From Pontimonas sp. (GTDB lineage: Bacteria; Actinomycetota; Actinomycetes; Actinomycetales; Microbacteriaceae): a stretch of DNA of 11,926 nt. The notes under the pieces were generated by a model. The model did not search any database, was not told the origin of the DNA, and saw only the letters and a list, made by a program, of their open reading frames with translations. Numbering within the stretch: position 1 is the first letter of the stretch; the number at the start of each line of letters is the position of its first letter. Below are positions 6,605 to 11,926 of the stretch, one piece after another. The stretch is from NCBI GenBank assembly GCA_021741945.1, contig JAIOWV010000034.1:1-11926 (forward strand), given 5' to 3'. The translations under genes were made by a program, and so were the position numbers.

Positions 6605-6610
6605 ATTTTA
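6605..6610 (-). promoter_or_regulatory. -10 box of the antiporter gene, leaderless type
   Basis: Minus-strand TAAAAT (6610-6605) lies 6 nt before ATG 6598. No good TTGACA-like -35 is found at 16-18 nt; the bases there read GGAAAC. A perfect 11-bp palindrome CTGGGACCCAG (6615-6625) lies in the spacer and might be an operator. Confidence 0.48.
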
Positions 6611-6652
6611 GAGCCTGGGACCCAGTTGTTTCCTGAGCACGTTCGGTGCTGT

Positions 6653-8461
6653 TTATTCGAGCAGTGCGCTCAGCTCGAGCCAGCGCGTTTCCAGTTCTGA
6701 CTTGGTGTCCTCCAATTCGGCCCGCTGAGTGGCTAAGGCTCCCATGGCGCCGTAATCGTCCGCAGCTAACGCAAGAAGTTGTGAATTCAGCTCCGCCAGC
6801 TTCTGGTCAATGTTGGCCATTTTGTTCTGGAGGGAGCTCAGTTCTTTCTCTGCGATTCGACGTTCTTTGCTCCCAGGGCGAAGCGACGATGTTGTGGCGG
6901 GCGCGGTGGCGGACGGGGCGTCTGTTCCCTCTGTGATTGCGCTGAGGGCCAGAGAGTCTTTGGCCTTCTCGAGGGTCAGGTACTGGTCTATCCCGCCTGG
7001 CATGTGTCTGAATTCACCATTGAGAATCGCGTACTGCTGGTCTGTCACGCGCTCTAAGAGGTAACGGTCATGGGACACAACGATCAGCGTCCCCGGCCAC
7101 GTGTCGAGCAAGTCCTCCATCGCCCGCAACATGTCGGTGTCGAGGTCGTTGGTCGGCTCATCGAGCAACAGAACGTTGGGTTCCCTCAATAGCTCAAGCA
7201 AGAATTGAAGCCGCCTCTTTTGCCCACCACTCAGCTCAAACACTCGTGCGGAGAGGTGCGCCGAGCTAAAGCCGAGTCGCTCAAGAAGTTGGCTCGGTGT
7301 TACTTCAACGCCGCCGGCTTTGTAACTGGTCTTGTGCCGGGCGATAACCTCGCTGACGCGGTCGTTGGCAACCTCCTCGAGCGTGGCAAGCCTTTGATCG
7401 AGCAAACTCAAGTTCACGGTAGAGCCACGGCTGATGCTGCCTGTTGTTGGCTTCTGGGACCCACTGAGAAGTCCCAGAAGTGTCGACTTTCCGGCACCGT
7501 TGGCGCCCAAGATGCCGGTGCGCTCGCCCGGTGCCAGGCGCCACGTTAGGGGCTTAAGAATCGGAGTGTCTCCAAAGCTCACGGAGACATCGTCAAGCTC
7601 AATGACTTTCTTACCAAGTCTCGTTGTCGAAATTTGGCTGAGCGTTACCGGGTCACGGATAACTGGTACGTCGCTGATCAGGGCCTGTGCTGCCTCGATC
7701 CGGAACTTGGGCTTGGCGGTTCTCGCTGGGGCGCCGCGGCGTAGCCAGGCGAGCTCCTTCTTGAGTAGGTTCTGGCGCTTTGCCTCGGAGACCTGAGAGC
7801 TACGATCCCGCTCCACTCGCTGAAGGATGTAGGCGGCATACCCACCCTCGTAGATGTCCATTGTGGTGTCGTGCACCTCCCAGGTCATCTCCGTGGCGGC
7901 ATCGAGGAACCACCGGTCGTGGGTGACCACCACGAGCGCTCCACTGCCCACGGGCCAGCGCCTTCGGAGATGATCGGCGAGCCAGGCAACGCCGGTGACA
8001 TCGAGGTGGTTGGTCGGCTCGTCCAAGAAAATCACATCCCAGTCCTGAACCAACAGCGCGGCGAGGGACACTCGCCTGCTTTGGCCGCCGCTCAGATCCC
8101 CAATCTTGGCTGACCAGGGAACATCAGAGAGCAGCCCAGTGATCACGTCGCGGACTCTGGCATCGCCGGCCCACTCGTGTTCTTCCCGCTCGCCCACGAC
8201 CACGGTTTTGACGAGGCTGTCTGGAGGGAAAAGATCGCTTTGATCCAACATGCCCACTCTCACGCCACCGCGGAGAATTACCTCGCCAGCATCAGGGGCC
8301 ATTCGGCCAGCGAGCAGACGAATGAGGCTCGATTTTCCTTCGCCGTTGCGTCCCACAACCCCAATACGGTCGCCGTCGTTGATGCCGACTGTCAGAGAGT
8401 CGAGAACGACTTTGGTGGGGAACTCCAGGTGAAGGTTATTGGCGCCGAGTAAATGTCCCAC
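6653..8461 (-). CDS. ABC-F family ATPase, Uup-like
   Basis: A 602-residue soluble protein with two fused ABC ATPase domains and no membrane part, the ABC-F architecture. Such proteins act on ribosomes or nucleic acid rather than in transport. Domain 1: Walker A GRNGEGKS (37-44), LSGGQ (123-127), Walker B with DEPTNHLD (147-154), His181. The inter-domain linker (about 215-262) contains basic RRGAPARTAKPKFR. Domain 2: GANGAGKST (319-327), LSGGQ (410-414), DEPTNDLD (434-441), His464. After an Ala/Ser/Thr-rich tether, residues about 530-602 form a charged coiled coil, as in Uup, which favours Uup over EttA. The start is GTG at 8461, giving the usual ABC-F opening (LHLEFPTKVVLDSLT); a TAGGCT box lies 6 nt upstream. 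Antibiotic-resistance ABC-F cannot be excluded but is less likely. Confidence 0.92.
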   Translation of the reverse strand: MGHLLGANNLHLEFPTKVVLDSLTVGINDGDRIGVVGRNGEGKSSLIRLLAGRMAPDAGEVILRGGVRVGMLDQSDLFPPDSLVKTVVVGEREEHEWAGDARVRDVITGLLSDVPWSAKIGDLSGGQSRRVSLAALLVQDWDVIFLDEPTNHLDVTGVAWLADHLRRRWPVGSGALVVVTHDRWFLDAATEMTWEVHDTTMDIYEGGYAAYILQRVERDRSSQVSEAKRQNLLKKELAWLRRGAPARTAKPKFRIEAAQALISDVPVIRDPVTLSQISTTRLGKKVIELDDVSVSFGDTPILKPLTWRLAPGERTGILGANGAGKSTLLGLLSGSQKPTTGSISRGSTVNLSLLDQRLATLEEVANDRVSEVIARHKTSYKAGGVEVTPSQLLERLGFSSAHLSARVFELSGGQKRRLQFLLELLREPNVLLLDEPTNDLDTDMLRAMEDLLDTWPGTLIVVSHDRYLLERVTDQQYAILNGEFRHMPGGIDQYLTLEKAKDSLALSAITEGTDAPSATAPATTSSLRPGSKERRIAEKELSSLQNKMANIDQKLAELNSQLLALAADDYGAMGALATQRAELEDTKSELETRWLELSALLE

Positions 8462-8467
8462 TGCTTG

Positions 8468-8473
8468 AGCCTA
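8468..8473 (-). promoter_or_regulatory. -10 box of the ABC-F gene, leaderless type
   Basis: Minus-strand TAGGCT (8473-8468) is followed by 6 nt and then GTG 8461. No Shine-Dalgarno and no convincing -35 are seen. A short hairpin, CCCTG/CAGGG (8476-8489), sits immediately upstream and could also act as a weak terminator for the PsiE-family gene, although it lacks a T-tract. Confidence 0.4.
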
Positions 8474-8502
8474 AGCCCTGCCGCCAGGGGCGCTGGGCCT
8501 GG

Positions 8503-9009
8503 CTACGGGGACTTGGTGATCTTCTTCGGGGACGCCAGAGAGTGAGCGTTCTCGGCCTGGCGCGTGATCAAGATTGCTACGACCAGAGCAATGACTATTC
8601 CGCCGTTGACGATGAGCTCGAGAATTCCCCTGTCGAAAGCCTCGGTCGTCTTTCCCGTGGAGAGCGTGAGCGATGAACCGACCGAGAGGATGTGCCGAAC
8701 GGAGGCGATGACTCCAATAATGAGGAAGCGGCTCAGTTGGTAGAACCCGTTGCTGAACCGGGCAATTACTGTCCTAGCGATTTCCAAGATGATGACGACG
8801 AACAGGATGTCGTTGACGGCCTGCAACATACCTGTGGGGAAGAACGGGGCGGTCGTGACGAGGCGGACAACGGTGAACACCAGTGCTCCAAGAGCCACCA
8901 AGAACAGAAGAACGGTGAGTACGACGTGGAAGAGATCCTCGGCCATATCGAGCACCTTGGGCGGAATCATTGAGGCTTCTTCGCTCCCGCGCGCTGAGTT
9001 GCTGGCCAT
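8503..9009 (-). CDS. PsiE-family membrane protein
   Basis: A 168-residue protein with four predicted membrane helices (about 28-50, 64-84, 94-112, 130-150) and short basic termini. The pattern AVNDILFVVIILEIART followed by FLIIGVIASVRHIL resembles the PsiE family (phosphate-starvation-inducible E). The biochemical role of that family is unknown; only phosphate-starvation expression in enterobacteria gave it its name. ATG 9009 has GAGGG 5 nt upstream on the minus strand, so it is preferred over the later Met14. Its -10 candidate TAGAGT is at 9036-9031. It is divergent from the DUF368 gene across a 136-bp gap and is followed 41 bp later by the ABC-F gene, which has its own start signal. No PHO-box-like repeat was recognised. 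Confidence 0.8.
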   Translation of the reverse strand: MASNSARGSEEASMIPPKVLDMAEDLFHVVLTVLLFLVALGALVFTVVRLVTTAPFFPTGMLQAVNDILFVVIILEIARTVIARFSNGFYQLSRFLIIGVIASVRHILSVGSSLTLSTGKTTEAFDRGILELIVNGGIVIALVVAILITRQAENAHSLASPKKITKSP

Positions 9010-9030
9010 GCCACCCTCGTTTCTCGTGTG

Positions 9031-9036
9031 ACTCTA
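9031..9036 (-). promoter_or_regulatory. Candidate -10 box of the PsiE-family gene
   Basis: Minus-strand TAGAGT (9036-9031) lies 21 nt before the ATG, leaving a short leader that contains the GAGGG ribosome-binding site. The -35 region (TTTCTG, 17 nt upstream) is poor. The 9010-9145 gap must also serve the divergent DUF368 gene, for which no convincing promoter was seen. Confidence 0.35.
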
Positions 9037-9135
9037 GTGTGGACCCAAACGACCAGAAACGATAGAGGCGCTCTCGGCGCGTAGTGCGGTTAATCGCTTG
9101 GGCCCTTGGGTACTCTCCAAGCAGGCCGACAGAGC

Positions 9136-9140
9136 AGGAG
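9136..9140 (+). promoter_or_regulatory. Ribosome-binding site that fixes the DUF368 start
   Basis: AGGAG (9136-9140) lies 5 nt before GTG 9146. This selects the GTG over the in-frame upstream TTG at 9098, which has no such site. Here the gene clearly uses a Shine-Dalgarno, unlike several neighbours. Confidence 0.7.
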
Positions 9141-9145
9141 TAATC

Positions 9146-10051
9146 GTGGCGAGAATCGGCGGGCTTGTGCGAGCCTTCGCCAACCTTGTGCGTGGTGTGC
9201 TGATCGGTATCGCGGAAATTATCCCTGGTGTCTCCGGGGGGACGGTTGCGCTCATCGTTGGCGTCTACCAGAGCGTGATTGGTGCGGCTTCACATGTTGT
9301 GCGTTCCTTCGCGTTGCTGTTCTCTGGATCTGGGCGCCGGCGTATTCCGAGTGAGCTTGCGAATATTCGGATCGTCATCGTCGTCCCCGTGCTGGTCGGT
9401 ATGGTGGCCGGCATCTTTGCCGGTGCGGCTCTGCTGGAGCCCGTTATCGTCGCTTACCCGATCGAGACCAGGGCGGTGTTCGCTGGCTTGATCCTTGCCT
9501 CTCTCTGGGTACCGATCACTATGGTGGGCTCGGGATGGAACCTCCCCGTGGTGGGCATAGCAGCGCTGGGGGCCACAGCAAGTTTTGTCTTTACCGGTCT
9601 TCCCGTTCTGGTTGACGCGTCAGATTCCCTCTGGTGGGTTGCCCCCGCTGCAGCGGTGGCGGTCTGCGCTCTCGTGTTGCCTGGTGTCTCTGGATCGTTC
9701 CTGCTTGTGACACTGGGCATGTATGAGCCAACGCTTGCTGCAGTGAACGATCGAGACTTCGCTTATCTGGGTGTTTTTGTCCTTGGAGCAATCGTCGGCT
9801 TGTCTGCTTTCGTCCGAATATTGCAGTGGCTTCTCGAACACCGCAGAGTGCTCACCCTGGTCGTGATGACGGGGTTGATGGCGGGGTCACTTCGAGCTTT
9901 GTGGCCATGGCAAGGCGAGGGCCGCGAACTTGAAGCGATGCCAGAGGGCAGTGCTGCTGTGTGGGTCTGGACCGTCGTTGCCGCACTGTTTGTCGTTGTC
10001 GTTATTGCCGTGGAAAGGTTCCTGCAAGCTCGCGTTAACCGGGGCGACTGA
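9146..10051 (+). CDS. DUF368 protein, probable polyprenyl-phosphate carrier (PopT type)
   Basis: A 301-residue multi-pass membrane protein. The family hallmark appears twice, in line with an internal repeat: EIIPGVSGGTVALIVGVY (24-41) and LVLPGVSGSFLLVTLGMY (176-193). About eight to nine hydrophobic segments lie across the protein, with the last near 272-290. DUF368 proteins were recently assigned, alongside DedA proteins, as translocases returning undecaprenyl phosphate across the membrane for reuse in cell-wall and polymer synthesis; applying that here is by family. The N-terminus MARIGGLVRAFANLVRGVLIG fits an amphipathic/first helix. The ArsC-like gene starts 10 nt after the stop, so the two are probably co-transcribed. 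The family call is strong, the exact lipid carried is inferred. Confidence 0.9.
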   Translation: MARIGGLVRAFANLVRGVLIGIAEIIPGVSGGTVALIVGVYQSVIGAASHVVRSFALLFSGSGRRRIPSELANIRIVIVVPVLVGMVAGIFAGAALLEPVIVAYPIETRAVFAGLILASLWVPITMVGSGWNLPVVGIAALGATASFVFTGLPVLVDASDSLWWVAPAAAVAVCALVLPGVSGSFLLVTLGMYEPTLAAVNDRDFAYLGVFVLGAIVGLSAFVRILQWLLEHRRVLTLVVMTGLMAGSLRALWPWQGEGRELEAMPEGSAAVWVWTVVAALFVVVVIAVERFLQARVNRGD

Positions 10052-10061
10052 CAATTTTTCT

Positions 10062-10469
10062 ATGACTACTCCCGCTGTTCTCTTTGTGTGCGTTCACAAC
10101 GCGGGCCGTTCGCAGATGGCCGCCGGCTATCTGCGCCATCTGGCAGGAGATCGGGTAACGGTTCTCTCGGCCGGCTCAGCCCCGGGAGATTCTCTGAATC
10201 CAGCTGCTGTTGCCGTGATGGCGGAAGAAGGCATTGATATTGCCAGCCAAGTCCCGCAGCTATTGAGCGTGGACTCAGTCAAAGCCAGCGACGTAGTCAT
10301 CACCATGGGATGTGGTGATGCGTGTCCCGTGTTCCCAGGCAAGCGTTATGAGGATTGGGAACTTGAGGACCCTGCGGGGAAAGACCTCGATCGTGTCCGA
10401 GCAATCCGGGACGATATTCGGGGGCGCATCGAAAATCTCGTCCGCGAGCTCCTCGGCACTGAGAGCTGA
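10062..10469 (+). CDS. arsC: Arsenate reductase-like / low-molecular-weight phosphatase-fold protein
   Basis: A 135-residue cytoplasmic protein of the LMW tyrosine-phosphatase fold. The P-loop is CVHNAGRS (10-17), a CX5R motif with nucleophile Cys10 and Arg16. Further Cys84 and Cys88 occur in TMGCGDACPVFPGKRYEDWE (81-100), followed by the acidic LEDPAG (101-106). This combination matches actinobacterial arsenate-mycothiol transferase / ArsC proteins more than protein-tyrosine phosphatases. These enzymes convert arsenate for reduction through mycothiol/mycoredoxin. Neither an ArsR regulator nor an arsenite pump is nearby, so a different phosphatase role is possible. ATG 10062 is chosen because it starts the fold directly (MTTPAVLFVC). 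It has no Shine-Dalgarno and lies 10 nt behind the DUF368 stop, suggesting translational coupling. Confidence 0.85.
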   Translation: MTTPAVLFVCVHNAGRSQMAAGYLRHLAGDRVTVLSAGSAPGDSLNPAAVAVMAEEGIDIASQVPQLLSVDSVKASDVVITMGCGDACPVFPGKRYEDWELEDPAGKDLDRVRAIRDDIRGRIENLVRELLGTES

Positions 10470-10488
10470 TATCCCCATCTTCTAAGGT
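10459..10488 (+). promoter_or_regulatory. Candidate promoter of the SDR gene, leaderless type
   Basis: CTGAGA (10459-10464), an 18-nt spacer and TAAGGT (10483-10488) end 6 nt before ATG 10495. The -35 lies inside the end of the ArsC-like gene. The same bases also look like a Shine-Dalgarno (AAGGTGG), so a leadered reading is possible. Confidence 0.4.
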
Positions 10489-10492
10489 GGGG
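10473..10492 (+). other. Hairpin just before the SDR start
   Basis: CCCCATCT (10473-10480) pairs with AGGTGGGG (10485-10492) through eight pairs, one of them T/G, around a TCTA loop. No T-tract follows, so it is not a standard terminator. In a read-through transcript from the DUF368-arsC unit it would bury the Shine-Dalgarno-like AAGGTGG. Confidence 0.5.
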
Positions 10493-10494
10493 TG

Positions 10495-11247
10495 ATGAAC
10501 ACACCGGGTTGGGCGCTGATCACGGGCGCTAGCAGTGGGCTGGGAACTGAGTACGCGAGGGCCTTGGCTCGTGCCGGGCACCCGCTTGTCCTGGTAGCGA
10601 GAGATAGGGCACGACTGAAGAGTCTCTCAACAGCCCTCTCCCAGGAGTGGGCTGTTGAAACCCAGGTTCTCGCTGCAGATCTTCACGTAGAGGCAGAGCG
10701 CCAGCTGGTAGCGGAGCGCTTGAGAGACCCGCGCTTCCCGGTTGATGTGCTCATCAATAACGCCGGCTATGGGATTGCCGGCAACTTGGCGGAGAGCGAT
10801 GATCAGCAAGAGGCGCATCATCTGGCTATTCACGTAACTGCACCCCTTGAGCTTACGAAGGCAGCGCTTCCGGGAATGGTGCAGCGTGGCCACGGTCGTG
10901 TCGTGATGGTTTCCAGCGTCGCCGGTTATCTGGCTAGGGGGACGTACTCGGCACATAAAGCGTGGGGGCTGTCACTGGCGAGATCCCTGAACGAGACTTA
11001 TCGTCGCGCCGGGGTGCACGTGAGTGCGGTTGCACCGGGATTTACCAAGACCGAGTTTCATGAACGTATGGGGATGAACGTCTCCGGCGTTCCACGTTTC
11101 CTCTGGTTGAAAGCCAGTGACGTCGTGGCAAGTAGTTTGCGCGCCGTCGACGCCGGCAAGGCCGTGGTGATTCCGAGCTTGCGCTACAGGGCTTTGGTCG
11201 CTATCGCGCAGGTGCTTCCACGTCGCCTGCACCAAGGCGGGGTTTAG
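10495..11247 (+). CDS. Short-chain dehydrogenase/reductase (classical SDR)
   Basis: A 250-residue cytoplasmic oxidoreductase with a Rossmann fold. The cofactor motif is TGASSGLG (10-17), with Arg36 after the second strand pointing to NADP(H). NNAG is at 88-91, the catalytic serines at 140/141 in VSSVAG, and YSAHK gives Tyr151 and Lys155. The Ser-Tyr spacing is about three residues shorter than in FabG-like SDRs, a feature I associate with an actinobacterial subfamily (SSVAG..RGTYSA.K). PGFTKTEFHE (181-190) follows as usual. The substrate is unknown. ATG 10495 is chosen over GTG 10492 because both the -10 spacing (6 nt) and the AGGTGG spacing (4 nt) suit it. It overlaps the convergent repeat-protein gene by 4 nt at its 3' end. 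Confidence 0.9.
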   Translation: MNTPGWALITGASSGLGTEYARALARAGHPLVLVARDRARLKSLSTALSQEWAVETQVLAADLHVEAERQLVAERLRDPRFPVDVLINNAGYGIAGNLAESDDQQEAHHLAIHVTAPLELTKAALPGMVQRGHGRVVMVSSVAGYLARGTYSAHKAWGLSLARSLNETYRRAGVHVSAVAPGFTKTEFHERMGMNVSGVPRFLWLKASDVVASSLRAVDAGKAVVIPSLRYRALVAIAQVLPRRLHQGGV

Positions 11248-11699
11248 GCGGGGATAAGCTCCGCTTCCTCCCGAAGGGACGCCTTCCAGGCGACGAGTTT
11301 TTGAACCGTGGGACTTGCGTCTGCTGAGAGCAGCTCCATCGCATCGGCCGGGACGCTGTAGTTGATGGCGACGAAAGCGCGGACTGTTTCATCGCTGTCT
11401 TTGGCGAGGGTGCGCAAGACGTCACAGGGTGTTGCCTGGTTGCGAGCGAGGCATGCGCGCACGCCGGCATCTGGGTCCTTCGCGAGAGCTTCGTAGACCT
11501 CGAGCGGGGCGTGGTAGGAGAGGGCGGCACTCTCGCGAATTTTTGGGTTGGCGTCTTTAGACAGACGACGAATGCGCTCCACCTTGGACTCGGTGATCGC
11601 GGGGGACAGGAAGGCGGCAACAGGGTCGTCCCCGGCGAGGCGGGTCTCCCCAGAGAGCTGTTGGCGCTGGGCGGTGGTGTTGAACCTGATGCATGACAT
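11244..11699 (-). CDS. Small helical-repeat protein (LRV/HEAT-like)
   Basis: A 151-residue soluble protein built mostly of four repeats with an exact 26-residue period, starting near residues 46, 72, 98 and 124. The shared pattern is LAKDxDxxVRxxVAxNxxxP, the style of leucine-rich-repeat-variant or HEAT-like proteins that act as binding scaffolds. No enzyme motif is seen. The start is uncertain. ATG 11699 is preferred because TACCAT lies exactly 6 nt upstream and the residues before it do not look like the rest. The frame extends to ATG 11738 and to GTG 11777 (177 residues), and the latter has GGAG 7 nt upstream. The 3' end overlaps the SDR stop by 4 nt. Function unknown. Confidence 0.75.
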   Translation of the reverse strand: MSCIRFNTTAQRQQLSGETRLAGDDPVAAFLSPAITESKVERIRRLSKDANPKIRESAALSYHAPLEVYEALAKDPDAGVRACLARNQATPCDVLRTLAKDSDETVRAFVAINYSVPADAMELLSADASPTVQKLVAWKASLREEAELIPA

Positions 11700-11705
11700 G
11701 GCCCC

Positions 11706-11711
11706 ATGGTA
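11706..11711 (-). promoter_or_regulatory. Candidate -10 box of the repeat-protein gene
   Basis: Minus-strand TACCAT (11711-11706) is followed by 6 nt and ATG 11699. No -35 is recognisable at 16-18 nt. If the longer GTG 11777 start is correct, this site is meaningless. Confidence 0.33.
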
Positions 11712-11766
11712 GGGGGAGCGGGTGAGCTTTTCGGGCATTGAGACTGAGAATTCAACTGAGAAATGA

Positions 11767-11794
11767 CTGACAATCACCCTCTGGCTCCTACACT
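11767..11794 (+). promoter_or_regulatory. Promoter of the phosphatidyltransferase gene, leaderless type
   Basis: CTGACA (11767-11772, five of six bases of TTGACA), a 16-nt spacer and TACACT (11789-11794) precede ATG 11801 by 6 nt. There is no Shine-Dalgarno. This is the best-formed promoter in the window. Confidence 0.58.
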
Positions 11795-11800
11795 GGGCTC

Positions 11801-11926
11801 ATGAGCCTTGACAATGATGTGAGCTCGCGAATCTTCACGCTTGCGAACCTTGTCAGCGTCATTCGACTGATGGCCATCCCAGTGTTTCTTTACCTGGTGA
11901 TTCAGGATCAGTTACTCGCTGCTTTC
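11801..11926 (+). CDS. CDP-alcohol phosphatidyltransferase, N-terminal part only
   Basis: The last 42 codons of the window are open to the right edge. After a short polar start, FTLANLVSVIRLMAIPVFLY (12-31) matches the opening of PgsA/cardiolipin-synthase-type CDP-alcohol phosphatidyltransferases (T-x-x-N-x-x-x-x-x-R then a first membrane helix). These membrane enzymes transfer a phosphatidyl group from CDP-diacylglycerol to an alcohol such as glycerol 3-phosphate. The catalytic DGxxAR...G...D motif is beyond the edge, so activity and exact substrate cannot be judged. ATG 11801 is fixed by the -10 box 6 nt upstream. It is divergent from the repeat-protein gene and shares its upstream region. 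Confidence 0.72.
   Translation, partial: MSLDNDVSSRIFTLANLVSVIRLMAIPVFLYLVIQDQLLAAF

Noticed and set aside
8476..8489. Intrinsic terminator after the PsiE-family gene
   Set aside because: Only a 5-bp stem and no T-tract; it overlaps the spacer of the ABC-F promoter.
9098..9145. Upstream TTG start for the DUF368 gene
   Set aside because: AGGAG sits 5 nt before GTG 9146, and the extra 16 residues are not typical of the family.
9930..10061. Longer ArsC-like protein starting inside the DUF368 gene
   Set aside because: The phosphatase fold begins directly at MTTPAVLFVC (10062); the extension is a shadow of the DUF368 gene.
11201..11773. 190-codon minus-strand frame overlapping the repeat-protein gene
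   Set aside because: A Ser/Pro/Arg-rich shadow frame; the alternative frame shows four regular repeats.
1..11926. CRISPR array, transposase, integrase or toxin-antitoxin genes
   Set aside because: None was recognised on either strand; the only mobile-element signs are the tRNA scars and the composition shift.

Overview
The window reads as actinobacterial chromosome, most likely a Microbacteriaceae-like genome of moderate GC. The clues are an arsenate-reductase-like protein of the mycothiol-linked type, an actinobacterial SDR subfamily, a DUF368 polyprenyl-phosphate carrier, and several promoters whose -10 box lies exactly 6 nt before the start codon (leaderless mRNAs). This placement comes from motif recognition only; no search was run.

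Region A, about 1-4550, looks like the end of an inserted genomic island. It carries a tightly overlapping minus-strand operon: an AMP-forming ligase (3965-2502), a lipoprotein solute-binding protein (2533-1415) and two membrane permeases of a nitrate/sulfonate/taurine-type ABC importer (1415-651 and 654 to the left edge). The ATPase is not in the window. Spot counts of single 60-base lines give roughly 48-60% GC here and about 40% in part of the non-coding junction, against about 58-70% further right. The junction (3966-4608) holds two tRNA pieces. One is a tRNA-Pro(GGG) 3' half that begins at the anticodon loop (4510-4551, plus strand), the classic scar of tyrosine-integrase insertion. The other is a tRNA-Val(GAC) lacking its 5' acceptor strand (4218-4156, minus strand).

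Region B, 4609-11926, looks like conserved chromosome. It contains trhO (tRNA U34 hydroxylase), a convergent CaCA-family Na+/Ca2+ antiporter, a Uup-like ABC-F ATPase, a PsiE-family membrane protein, then divergently a DUF368 (PopT-type) carrier followed by an ArsC/LMW-phosphatase-like gene. An SDR oxidoreductase, a convergent small repeat protein (26-residue repeats), and the first 42 codons of a CDP-alcohol phosphatidyltransferase complete it. Genes here are mostly single transcription units. Six of them (trhO, antiporter, ABC-F, SDR, repeat protein, phosphatidyltransferase) have a TAnnnT box exactly 6 nt upstream of the start.

The most interesting part is region A: an apparently horizontally acquired importer whose first gene is an acid-activating ligase. 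This suggests uptake of a carboxylic acid coupled to its activation. That function is inference; the substrate cannot be read from the sequence.
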